A stretch of DNA of 6,698 bases from assembly GCA_945788545.1 (NCBI GenBank), contig CALZMK010000082.1, positions 1-6,698 of the forward strand. The letters are read 5' to 3'. How positions within the stretch are numbered: the first letter of the stretch is position 1; every line of letters begins with the position of its first letter. Positions 1 through 6,698 of the stretch are shown piece after piece. The translations under genes and the position numbers were made by a program. This DNA is from an uncultured Prevotella sp. Its GTDB lineage: Bacteria > Bacteroidota > Bacteroidia > Bacteroidales > Bacteroidaceae. The notes below the pieces were generated by a model. The model had not been told where the DNA came from and ran no database searches. It worked only from the letters and a program-made list of their open reading frames with translations.

Positions 1-3000
1 TGCCTACGCCCAGATTACAGTCAAAGGACATGTAAAGGACTCCGCAGGCGAACCGGTCATCGGTGCAACCATCCGTGTTGCAGGTCAGCAAGGAGGTACT
101 GTCAGTGATTTCGACGGTAACTTCACTCTCAAGGCTCCCGAGGGAGCTACTCTCAATGTCACTTACATCGGCTACCAACCCGCCAACGTGAAGGCTGCCG
201 CCAATGTAGTGGTTGTTCTTAAGGATGACTCACAGATGCTCGAGAACGTCGTGGTCATCGGTTATGGTGTCGCTAAGAAAAACGACCTTACCGGTTCGGT
301 AATTGCGATTAAGCCAGATGATAAAAATCATGGAATGGTTACAACTGCACAAGACATGCTCCAAGGTAAGGTGGCAGGTGTGAACATCAATTCTTCAACA
401 GGTGAACCAGGTGGAGGTGCACAGATTCGTATCCGTGGTGGCGCTTCACTCAACGCAAGCAACGAACCTCTTATTGTGATTGATGGAATGCAGATGACAA
501 GTGACCAGAAAGGTGTAAGTAATCCTTTGGCACTTGTGAATCCTAATGACATCGAAAGTTTCACTGTTTTGAAAGATGCATCTGCAACAGCAATCTATGG
601 TAGCCGTGGTTCAAATGGTGTAATTATTATCACAACTAAGAGAGGACGTCGCAACCAGTCACCAAAGATAAGCTATAACGGAAACGTATCTGTAAGTACT
701 GTAGCCAAGAAACTTGATGTGATGAATGCAGGAGAATATGTTTCTTTCATCAAAGATTACTATGGTGAGGGTTCTTCGGCATGGAATAATCTCGGTTGGA
801 AGCAGTTTAATGAAGATGGAACACCTAACGTAGCTGCCGGAACATACGACACCGACTGGCAAGACGAGATTTTCCGTGGTGGTGTTAGCCATGACCACAA
901 TATCAGTGTTTCAGGTGGCGTAGGCAATACAAAATGGGCAATGCCTTATCGTGTGAGCGTTGGCTATACCAACCAGCAAGGTATTCTCAAAGGTTCGGAT
1001 TATAGCCGTTTTACCGCAGGCTTTACAGCCAATCCTTCATTGTTCAAAGATCATTTGAATATCAATGTCAATGCCAAATACTCTTATTCAAAGACCACTC
1101 CTGGAGGTCAGGAAGCCATTGGACAGGCTACAAAGATGGACCCGACTCGTCCAGTGACAAGCACCGACGAGAAATTTAAGAACTGGGGAGGCTATTGGCA
1201 GTGGACAAAGCCAGTGTCGGAATATGACCCGACATTCCCATACGCACGCAATGACGATGCTCCCAAGAACCCCGTTGAGCTTGTTGAAAACTATACCTTC
1301 AACAGAAATGCCCACATATTGCTTGGTAACTTTGAGGCTGACTATAAGATTCATGGTTTTGAGGATCTCCATCTTCATATGAATCTTGCAGGCCAATATT
1401 CCTATGGTGCTGAACATACAAATAACCTTCCACAGTCAACATATGGCTTCTATTATGGAGGTATAGGTGAGAACCAGGAAAAGAGATACAACCTCCAGGC
1501 AACAGCATATGCCCAGTATATGAAGGATTTCAATAAGGATCATCATTTTGATATTATGGCTGGTTATGAATATAGTCGAATGAAATATTGGGGCGACAGC
1601 TGGAACAAGAGCTATTATCCAAATACTTATGAAGGAACGGATGATGATGGCAATTCTTTAGCAGGAAAGATTAAGAGTGATACTAATGACTACTGGAAAG
1701 GACAGGTAATTCTTGTTAGCTGGCTCGGTCGTATGAATTACTCATTCCTTGATCGTTATCTTCTTACTGTTTCAGCTCGTTATGATGGTTCAAGCCGTTT
1801 TGCAGATGGTCATCGCTGGGGATTCTTCCCGTCTGCTGCTTTTGCATGGAAGATTAATTCAGAACCATTCTTGAAAGATGTTAAGAGTATAAGTGATTTG
1901 AAATTGAGACTAAGTTGGGGTCAGACAGGTCAGCAGGATACTGGTATGGAATATTATACTCCTACTTACGTTCACGGTTCAAACAATCATTATACTTATC
2001 CTATTGGATCTGGTAATGACGGAACATTGTGGAGACCTCTTACATATAACGAGGATTTGACATGGGAAACCACTACTACTTACAACGTGGGTCTTGATTT
2101 TGGAATGTGGAATCAGCGTCTTACCATGTCTTTGGACGTTTATAAGCGTAAGACAACAGACCTGCTCTGCAGACCGACTATACCTGCTGGCATGAATTTC
2201 GACAATACTATGTGGCTGAATGCTGGAGAGGTTGACAATACCGGTTTTGAGTTCTCGATTAACGGAAAGATTATCCAGTCAAAGGACTGGTTCTTCGAAT
2301 TGGGTATGAATGCTGCTTATAACAAGAATAAGGTGACAGAACTTTATGGTGGACGCGATAAGATTGAAGCTGGAATGCAAGTAGGTCAGAACATGAACTT
2401 GACTTATCACAAGGTAGGTGAACCAGCTAATTCGTTCTTCGTTTACCAACAGGTTTACGATGCAGACGGACGTCCAATTATGGGATGCTACGTTGACCGC
2501 AATGCCGATGGACTTATTGACGACAACGACCGTTACTTCTATAAGAACATAGCAGCGCCATGGACAGGAGGTTTCAATATCAAGCTTGGATACAAGAACT
2601 TCGACCTTGGAACTAATTTCCGTGCAAGTTTCGGAAATTATGTCTTCAATGACATTGTCCAGGGCAAGATGAATACCTCTGTTCTGTATAACGGTTCAAA
2701 GGGATACTACGAAAACAGCACTATGGCCATAGTTAAGAACGGATGGACATCTTACAACTATCCCCTGTCTGACTATTTCGTTCAGAACGCGTCATTCCTC
2801 AAGTGTGACAATATCACTCTGGGTTATTCTTTCGATAGCCTATTCAAGGGAGCCAAGTATGAGGGTGTCTCAGGACGTGTGTATGCTTCTTGCACAAATG
2901 TGTTCACAATCACAAAATACGACGGATTGGATCCCGAACAGCCTTCAGGACGTGAAAGCAGCGTTTATCCTCGCTGCCGTACATTCCTCTTTGGTCTTAA

Positions 3001-3013
3001 CCTCAATTTCTAA
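1..3013 (+). CDS. susC: SusC/RagA-family TonB-dependent outer membrane transporter, starch-type, 5'-truncated by the window
   Basis: This is the outer membrane channel that imports oligosaccharides, probably maltooligosaccharides, using TonB-ExbBD energy and a SusD lid. The first complete codon is at 2 and the frame is open to the window edge, so the gene starts upstream; 1003 residues are visible. The visible protein begins AYAQ, the end of a signal peptide with likely cleavage before Q, so only about 20 residues are missing. Order of parts, numbered from A at nt 2: carboxypeptidase-regulatory-like beta domain about 5-78; TonB-box-like LENVVVIGYG 80-89; plug about 92-215, with the family motifs PLIVIDG and LKDASATAIYGSRGSNG and ending in TTKRG; then a 22-strand-type barrel ending in GLNLNF with terminal Phe, as outer membrane barrels do. 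There is no STN domain, so it is not expected to signal to an anti-sigma factor. Internal GTG 188 is not the start. Assignment to SusC/RagA is near certain; the starch substrate is inferred from the neighbouring genes. Confidence 0.96.
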   Translation, partial: AYAQITVKGHVKDSAGEPVIGATIRVAGQQGGTVSDFDGNFTLKAPEGATLNVTYIGYQPANVKAAANVVVVLKDDSQMLENVVVIGYGVAKKNDLTGSVIAIKPDDKNHGMVTTAQDMLQGKVAGVNINSSTGEPGGGAQIRIRGGASLNASNEPLIVIDGMQMTSDQKGVSNPLALVNPNDIESFTVLKDASATAIYGSRGSNGVIIITTKRGRRNQSPKISYNGNVSVSTVAKKLDVMNAGEYVSFIKDYYGEGSSAWNNLGWKQFNEDGTPNVAAGTYDTDWQDEIFRGGVSHDHNISVSGGVGNTKWAMPYRVSVGYTNQQGILKGSDYSRFTAGFTANPSLFKDHLNINVNAKYSYSKTTPGGQEAIGQATKMDPTRPVTSTDEKFKNWGGYWQWTKPVSEYDPTFPYARNDDAPKNPVELVENYTFNRNAHILLGNFEADYKIHGFEDLHLHMNLAGQYSYGAEHTNNLPQSTYGFYYGGIGENQEKRYNLQATAYAQYMKDFNKDHHFDIMAGYEYSRMKYWGDSWNKSYYPNTYEGTDDDGNSLAGKIKSDTNDYWKGQVILVSWLGRMNYSFLDRYLLTVSARYDGSSRFADGHRWGFFPSAAFAWKINSEPFLKDVKSISDLKLRLSWGQTGQQDTGMEYYTPTYVHGSNNHYTYPIGSGNDGTLWRPLTYNEDLTWETTTTYNVGLDFGMWNQRLTMSLDVYKRKTTDLLCRPTIPAGMNFDNTMWLNAGEVDNTGFEFSINGKIIQSKDWFFELGMNAAYNKNKVTELYGGRDKIEAGMQVGQNMNLTYHKVGEPANSFFVYQQVYDADGRPIMGCYVDRNADGLIDDNDRYFYKNIAAPWTGGFNIKLGYKNFDLGTNFRASFGNYVFNDIVQGKMNTSVLYNGSKGYYENSTMAIVKNGWTSYNYPLSDYFVQNASFLKCDNITLGYSFDSLFKGAKYEGVSGRVYASCTNVFTITKYDGLDPEQPSGRESSVYPRCRTFLFGLNLNF
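239..268 (+). other. TonB-box-like segment of SusC
   Basis: Encodes LENVVVIGYG (visible residues 80-89), between the N-terminal carboxypeptidase-regulatory-like domain and the plug. This hydrophobic stretch ending in GYG is the conserved position in SusC/RagA proteins that is taken to contact TonB. The role is assigned from family knowledge. Confidence 0.7.
2495..2530 (+). other. EF-hand-like calcium-binding loop in the SusC barrel
   Basis: Encodes DRNADGLIDDND (visible residues 832-843). Asp/Asn fall at loop positions 1, 3, 5, 9 and 12, with Gly at 6 and a hydrophobic residue at 8, which is the pattern of an EF-hand or dockerin-type calcium loop (Asp rather than Glu at 12). Loops of this kind recur late in SusC barrels, usually just before a PWTGG-like segment; here APWTGGF follows. 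A structural calcium role is inferred. Confidence 0.6.
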
Positions 3014-3033
3014 TTAATTAAAAGAAATAAGTC
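3014..3033 (+). other. susC-susD intergenic spacer
   Basis: This 20-nt, A/T-rich gap (TTAATTAAAAGAAATAAGTC) contains no Shine-Dalgarno-like purine run complementary to 16S rRNA, only adenine-rich sequence. That is normal for Bacteroidota, where A-rich leaders replace the Shine-Dalgarno. There is no room for a promoter and no hairpin terminator, which supports co-transcription. Confidence 0.6.
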
Positions 3034-4779
3034 ATGAAAATTAAGAATAAAAATATATTGGTACCAGCTGTTGCCATGATATTCTCTGCAAGCCTTACTT
3101 CATGTATGGCCGACCTCGACAAGGGAAATATCAATCCCAAGGCAGAGAGTACTCCAAATATTATGGGTTTGTACTCCAAGTGCTATGCCAGTTTCATTAT
3201 GGAAGGAACTGATGGTAGCGCAGACTTTACCATAGATGATGGTGGTAAGTCAACACTTGTTCGTAATGTATATAACTTTAATGAAGTATCAACAGATGAA
3301 GGAATCTGTTGGTGGTCTGATGGTGGCATAGCGGAAGAAGTTAGTCTTAACAAGGTTTCGCCAAGTAATGCGACTTTGCGTTTCCTCTACTACCGTCTTG
3401 CTTGTAATATAGCTTTCTGCAATAATTTCCTGCAGGTGGCACAAGACAAGACTATGCTTGCCGAAGTGCGTTTCATCCGTGCTTATAACTATTTCCTCGA
3501 GCTTGACTTCTTTGGCGATCCTACATTCACCACAACAATCTCTGGTGAAACACCAATGCAGGCACATGCCTATCATAAGGACTTCGATGCTACTAAATCT
3601 TATTCTCGTGCCGAACTTTTAAAGATGGGTAGGGAGTATATGTTTACATGGCTTGTAGATGAACTGAAGGCTGCCGAGGCTGACATGATTGAGCCCAAGG
3701 CAAAGACGGATAGTGACCCCGACTACGGTCGTGCCGACAAGGCGGCTGCTTGGCAGCTGCTCGCCCGTCTCTATCTGAATGCCGGTACATATCTTAATGG
3801 TGATGGTCAGAACAATCCTTATTGGAAAGAAGCTAAGGAATATGCTGAAAAAGTTATCAATTCGGGATACTCGCTCTTCACCGAAGATAAGATGTCGGCA
3901 GATGCCAAGAGTCGTGGCTACAAGCCTTATGACCTGCTCTTTATGGGCGATAATGGTTCGAGCGGAGCAAGCTGCGAAGCTGTGCTTCCTCTTAAGCAAG
4001 ACGGACTTGTAACTCAGGGTTGGGGTGGCTCAATGTTCTTGATAGCTGCCCTTTGGGATCCTACAATGACATCTGTTATAGGAATTTCTCCAGGAACAAC
4101 TGCCAACAACTGGGCCGGTATGCGTCTGCGTCCTGCGTTTATCGAGAAGTTCGTTGACGATGCTACCAAACTTGAAGGAAAGAGTGCAAAAGATATCCGT
4201 GCTCTTGGTATTGACGACCGCTTGCTTATTTGTGGAACACCTAATGCTGATGGTGACAAGCGTACTGCAAGTTTGAAGAACAATACCGCATTTATCCAGG
4301 GACTTCCTACTGTGAAGTGGAACAATAACTACTCTAATGGCGGTACACCCCACGATGGATATTGTGTTGATACCGATTATTTCCTCTTCCGTGTCGCTGA
4401 GGCTTACCTTATAGCTGCTGAGGCCGACATGCACATTAATGGCGAAGGATCGGCAACTGCAAAGGATTATCTCGATAAGATTCGTAAGCGTGCCAATGCC
4501 GCTACAAAGTCATCTTACACTCTTGATGATGTACTTGACGAGCGTGCCCGTGAGCTTTATACTGAGGGACATCGCCGCACTGACCTTATCCGCTTCAACC
4601 AGTATGGTGGAAATAAAGCCACATATTCTTGGGAAGGTAAGGGAGGAACCATGCAGAATGGCGAATATGCCAAGGGTGGCCGCTTCGAAGAGTTCAGAAA
4701 TGTATATCCTCTTCCATCAAGTGAGGTACAGGCCAACAGAAACCTTACTCAGATTGATGGATATAACGAGACTGAATAA
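3034..4779 (+). CDS. susD: SusD-family starch-binding outer membrane lipoprotein
   Basis: This 581-residue surface lipoprotein caps the SusC channel and binds the glycan. The ATG at 3034 gives a classic lipoprotein signal: Lys-rich start, hydrophobic core, lipobox LTSC with lipidated Cys24, then MADLD. Family marks are an N-terminal SusD-like region, TPR-like helices (ADKAAAWQLLARLYLNAG at 234-251; LFRVAEAYLIAAEAD at 451-465), GHRRTDLIRF 512-521 and the C-terminal YPLPSSEV...NRNLTQ...GY. Compared from memory with B. thetaiotaomicron SusD (BT3700, 551 aa), the segment about 58-132 aligns without gaps. Starch-contact positions: Asp73 corresponds to D69, Arg81 to R77 and Trp98 to W94; Tyr296 is W330 in the GWGGS motif; Trp320 is W360 in NNW; but Trp96 is C92 and Asn101 is G97. 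It lies 20 nt after susC and would form the SusCD complex. The family is certain; starch specificity is likely, and maltooligosaccharide preference may differ because of the substitutions. Confidence 0.95.
   Translation: MKIKNKNILVPAVAMIFSASLTSCMADLDKGNINPKAESTPNIMGLYSKCYASFIMEGTDGSADFTIDDGGKSTLVRNVYNFNEVSTDEGICWWSDGGIAEEVSLNKVSPSNATLRFLYYRLACNIAFCNNFLQVAQDKTMLAEVRFIRAYNYFLELDFFGDPTFTTTISGETPMQAHAYHKDFDATKSYSRAELLKMGREYMFTWLVDELKAAEADMIEPKAKTDSDPDYGRADKAAAWQLLARLYLNAGTYLNGDGQNNPYWKEAKEYAEKVINSGYSLFTEDKMSADAKSRGYKPYDLLFMGDNGSSGASCEAVLPLKQDGLVTQGWGGSMFLIAALWDPTMTSVIGISPGTTANNWAGMRLRPAFIEKFVDDATKLEGKSAKDIRALGIDDRLLICGTPNADGDKRTASLKNNTAFIQGLPTVKWNNNYSNGGTPHDGYCVDTDYFLFRVAEAYLIAAEADMHINGEGSATAKDYLDKIRKRANAATKSSYTLDDVLDERARELYTEGHRRTDLIRFNQYGGNKATYSWEGKGGTMQNGEYAKGGRFEEFRNVYPLPSSEVQANRNLTQIDGYNETE
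3103..3105 (+). other. Lipidation cysteine (lipobox) of SusD
   Basis: Codon TGT encodes Cys24, at the end of the lipobox LTSC that follows a hydrophobic core. Signal peptidase II would cleave before it. The mature protein starts CMADLDKG, with acidic residues at mature positions 4 and 6. Confidence 0.8.
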
Positions 4780-4808
4780 CATGTTTAACGGATAATATTA
4801 TACGCAAT
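4780..4808 (+). other. susD-susE intergenic spacer
   Basis: This is a 29-nt A/T-rich gap. It has no Shine-Dalgarno sequence at usable distance from ATG 4809; the only GGA lies about 17 nt upstream. It contains the short palindrome TAATATTA, too short to be a terminator. Consistent with read-through transcription from susD. Confidence 0.5.
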
Positions 4809-6041
4809 ATGAAGAAAACATTATTGCTTGGCACAATGCTCGTGGGCATTGCCAGCTTATTTACAGCGTGTGAGGATGACAGAGATTCAAATCCCACGCT
4901 AATACAGCCAACGAGTTTGGCTCTTAACACTCCGGCGTATTTGAATCAGACTATAAGCCTTGAGAATACATCTACGCTGAAGCTGACTTGGTCGCAGCCT
5001 AAATTCACTGAAGACAATGCTCCTGTGAATGCTACATACGAGATTCAAATCTCACCGACAAACTCGTTTAACACAACTGTTGCCGAGGCTTTGGCTGACG
5101 AAAGTGGCGAGACGGTTGCAGACTACGACGTTATTCCTAATACCTTCCAAACTTGCTCTGGCGAGATGATTGGTACGGATATTAACACCTCTCTGCTTCA
5201 GATATGCAAGTGGACTGCAGATAATACTCCAGCAGAGCAATCTCTATTTGTTCGTGTGCTTGGCTATATTCTTGAAGGCACCAAGAAACTCAATGAGGTG
5301 GCTTCAAATGTAGTGGAACTCAAGGTTAAACCCTATTATCGCGACCTTCGTGACGCAGATCCTATCATGTGGTATCTGCTCGGAAATAACATTGGCGATG
5401 GCTCTTGGAGCACGGGCAACGACAAGATTGGTATAAGCACTATGCCAATGTTCCTGATTCCTGGTTATAATTATGACAAGGCTACTGGTGAGGGAGACAT
5501 CCAGTTCATTAACTATTTCAATACCGATGGATTCAAGATTAACCCCTCTAACCTTGGCGACTGGGATCATGGCTTCATGAGTGGTGGTTCTGCTAATACA
5601 GCAGTATTCCGTGATGGTGCTGGAGACGCTGGCAATATCTGGGTAGAACCTGCAGGATATTATAAGATTGTTGTTAACACCAAGGACAAGACCTGTACAA
5701 TCACTCCTTACGAGGCAACACCTAATGTATATGACATGATTTGCATCACTGGTTCGTTCTGCGAATGGTCAGACGTCAACATGACACCGGCAAACAAGAC
5801 TGGTGAGAACCATGTTTGGGCTTACGAACTTACTGTACCCGAAGGCTCTGTAGAGCAGATCAAGTTCAAGATTCCTGGTTCTTGGGACACCAACTGGGGT
5901 TATGGCACTGCAGACGGTGAAGTGAACGTATGCGGTAAGGGAACGTCAGGTGGAAAGAACATCGGTGTGGCAGAAGGAACATGGATCGTAATGTTTAACG
6001 ATATGACAGGCGAATTCAGCATTATTAAGAAACAACAGTGA
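4809..6041 (+). CDS. susE: SusE-like outer membrane starch-binding lipoprotein
   Basis: This 410-residue lipoprotein should sit on the cell surface and hold starch near SusCD; it has no catalytic domain that I recognise. The ATG at 4809 gives a Lys-Lys start, a hydrophobic core and lipobox FTAC with Cys21. The mature start CEDDRDSNP is acidic and matches the lipoprotein export signal that sends Bacteroidetes lipoproteins to the surface. The RDSNP and LNTPAY segments closely resemble remembered B. thetaiotaomicron SusE (BT3699, about 387 aa). Layout: Ig-like SusE N-terminal domain about 25-175 (LENTSTLKLTWSQPKF strand region near 51-66), then two beta-rich starch-binding-type modules, about 184-302 (MWYLLGNN start) and about 307-408 (CITGSFCEWSD start), each with several exposed-type Trp/Tyr. 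SusE and SusF modules are related in family terms. Six Cys occur beyond the lipidated one (116, 133, 296, 312, 318, 375). The gene ends TGA followed at once by an in-frame TAA. Which residues bind glycan cannot be fixed here. Confidence 0.9.
   Translation: MKKTLLLGTMLVGIASLFTACEDDRDSNPTLIQPTSLALNTPAYLNQTISLENTSTLKLTWSQPKFTEDNAPVNATYEIQISPTNSFNTTVAEALADESGETVADYDVIPNTFQTCSGEMIGTDINTSLLQICKWTADNTPAEQSLFVRVLGYILEGTKKLNEVASNVVELKVKPYYRDLRDADPIMWYLLGNNIGDGSWSTGNDKIGISTMPMFLIPGYNYDKATGEGDIQFINYFNTDGFKINPSNLGDWDHGFMSGGSANTAVFRDGAGDAGNIWVEPAGYYKIVVNTKDKTCTITPYEATPNVYDMICITGSFCEWSDVNMTPANKTGENHVWAYELTVPEGSVEQIKFKIPGSWDTNWGYGTADGEVNVCGKGTSGGKNIGVAEGTWIVMFNDMTGEFSIIKKQQ
4869..4886 (+). other. Lipidation cysteine and surface-export signal of SusE
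   Basis: Encodes CEDDRD, starting at lipidated Cys21. A cluster of Asp/Glu directly after the cysteine is the lipoprotein export signal known from Bacteroidetes surface lipoproteins, so outward-facing display is expected. Confidence 0.75.
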
Positions 6042-6065
6042 TAAACATTTTATTATAATTTGAGT
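6042..6065 (+). other. susE-susF intergenic spacer with second in-frame stop
   Basis: This 24-nt, very A/T-rich gap opens with TAA, in frame directly after the susE TGA, giving tandem stops. No Shine-Dalgarno sequence precedes ATG 6066 and there is no hairpin with a T-tract. It fits continued transcription into the next gene. Confidence 0.5.
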
Positions 6066-6698
6066 ATGACTAAGAAATTATTATATAGTATCGCCATAGT
6101 TGCAGGACTCGTTTCCTGCAAGGGCGATTACGATGATTGGGCAACTCCTCAAAGCAATGCTGCAAGTGAAACAGCAGCACAGTTTGACTGGACAATTACT
6201 CCCAAACTGACTTCAATCAATTTTGAAGAAGAGAATCCAGAAACGGTAGAATTGTTTTCTGCTTCAAATCTTCAAGAAGGAGTCGCAACCCTTAATTCAT
6301 ATAATGTAGTGCTTTCTGATGGAGCTTCTGCCACTAAAGAAATAGAGGTTACTACTGATGGTGTCGTTTCAGTTGCAAGTCTGGAAGAGATTATCGAAGG
6401 CTTTTTTGGCAAAAAAAGAAATCCGGTTGAATATGATGTCTATGTAACCGTTACTTCTGTAGTTGATGTTGTAACAGCTGATGGTACTGTTTCTTTAAAA
6501 AAGAACTTTGATCCATTCGTTGTTAAAGCTACTGTCAAAGCATCAAAAGAGCTGTATTACGTAGGTGATATTGGTGGATGGGGAATGTTCTTCCCAATGT
6601 CTGAGGTAGATACTGATAAATTTGCTGGTTACTATTATATAGCAAAAGCAGATAACGCATCTACTTGGGGATTCAAGTTTACTGTCACTCCTGATTGG
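6066..6698 (+). CDS. susF: SusF-like outer membrane glycan-binding lipoprotein, 3'-truncated by the window
   Basis: 211 residues are visible; the frame is open to the last base with no stop. The ATG at 6066 gives MTKKLL, a short hydrophobic core and lipobox LVSC with Cys18, followed by KGDYDDW, an acidic surface-export-type signal. Residues about 36-160 form a beta-rich N-terminal domain with poor sequence signature (FDWTITPKLTSINF near 40-53, YDVYVTVTSVVDV near 123-135). From about 162 a new module begins with ELYYVGDIGGWG, the typical first strand and Trp of the SusE/SusF starch-binding modules, so at least one such module starts here and more would lie beyond the window. Position 24 nt after susE matches the susE-susF order of the starch locus. 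Counted GC (about 38% over 6061-6540) is lower than in sampled parts of susE (about 45%). Likely SusF; another SusE/SusF-type binding lipoprotein is possible because the C-terminal modules are unseen. Confidence 0.85.
   Translation, partial: MTKKLLYSIAIVAGLVSCKGDYDDWATPQSNAASETAAQFDWTITPKLTSINFEEENPETVELFSASNLQEGVATLNSYNVVLSDGASATKEIEVTTDGVVSVASLEEIIEGFFGKKRNPVEYDVYVTVTSVVDVVTADGTVSLKKNFDPFVVKATVKASKELYYVGDIGGWGMFFPMSEVDTDKFAGYYYIAKADNASTWGFKFTVTPDW
6117..6137 (+). other. Lipidation cysteine and surface-export signal of SusF-like protein
   Basis: Encodes CKGDYDD from Cys18. The lipobox LVSC precedes it, and three Asp follow within six residues, a pattern consistent with the Bacteroidetes surface lipoprotein export signal. 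Confidence 0.7.

Noticed and set aside
188..190. GTG at 188 as the start of the susC gene
   Set aside because: The same frame is open to the first base of the window and encodes the end of a signal peptide (AYAQ) and a complete carboxypeptidase-regulatory-like domain before this codon.
3619..4434. Overlapping antisense open frames of 100-134 codons opposite susD
   Set aside because: They lie opposite a strongly conserved SusD coding frame, show no recognisable domain and have compositions expected from reverse-complement shadows.
4439..4795. A + strand 118-codon frame inside the end of susD
   Set aside because: It is an out-of-frame reading of conserved SusD C-terminal codons and has no recognisable protein features.
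4781..6000. Repeat of ATGTTTAACG at 4781-4790 and 5991-6000
   Set aside because: Only ten bases are shared; one copy is intergenic and the other codes for part of the SusE C-terminus. The flanks differ, so chance is sufficient.
6042..6065. Bacteroides-type promoter (-7 TAnnTTTG) before the susF-like gene
   Set aside because: The nearest match, ATAATTTG, fails at the first two fixed bases, sits only a few bases from the ATG and lacks a -33 element, so A/T richness alone explains it.
6402..6417. Inverted repeat of six T, GGC, seven A inside the susF-like gene, considered as a terminator or slippage site
   Set aside because: The stem is all A-T with a three-base loop and no GC core, so it is a poor terminator. 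The frame reads through it as FFGKK into plausible protein, so there is no sign of a frameshift.
6497..6503. A AAA AAG heptamer in frame in the susF-like gene, resembling a -1 frameshift slippery site
   Set aside because: It encodes a common Lys-Lys pair in an AT-rich gene. The zero frame continues into a good SusF-type module, and I see no strong downstream stem-loop or upstream Shine-Dalgarno stimulator.

Overview
The window is a piece of a Bacteroidota polysaccharide utilization locus. It holds four genes in a row on the + strand: a SusC-type TonB-dependent transporter (5' end missing), a SusD-type glycan-binding lipoprotein, a SusE-type lipoprotein and a SusF-type lipoprotein (3' end missing). 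The SusC/SusD pairing, the lipoprotein signals rich in acidic residues just after the lipidated cysteine, the absence of Shine-Dalgarno sequences before the starts and the moderate GC content (about 38-53% depending on region) all point to Bacteroidales. A Prevotella-like member of Prevotellaceae is my best guess from the style of the SusE and SusF proteins, but the sequence alone does not prove the genus.

Layout: 1-3013 susC-like; 20-nt gap; 3034-4779 susD-like; 29-nt gap; 4809-6041 susE-like; 24-nt gap; 6066-6698 susF-like, running off the window. Coding density is almost complete. I see no internal promoter, terminator, RNA gene, mobile element or CRISPR array. The close spacing and shared strand suggest a single transcription unit read from a promoter upstream of the window.

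Function: the set resembles the starch (maltooligosaccharide) system susCDEF of Bacteroides thetaiotaomicron rather than a generic susCD pair. The SusD-like protein can be aligned without gaps to remembered SusD (BT3700) over its glycan-binding segment and keeps several of its starch-contacting positions. The SusE-like protein carries the start of the mature SusE sequence almost intact (the RDSNP and LNTPAY segments). SusE and SusF would hold starch at the cell surface, SusD would pass oligosaccharides to SusC, and SusC would import them with TonB energy. The surface amylase, the regulator and the periplasmic glucosidases of such a system are not in the window.

I found no previously undescribed system. 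The points most worth a second look are a substituted aromatic residue in the SusD binding arc, and a sharp GC change about 300 nt into the window, inside susC, which may mark a recombination boundary in the shared N-terminal domain.
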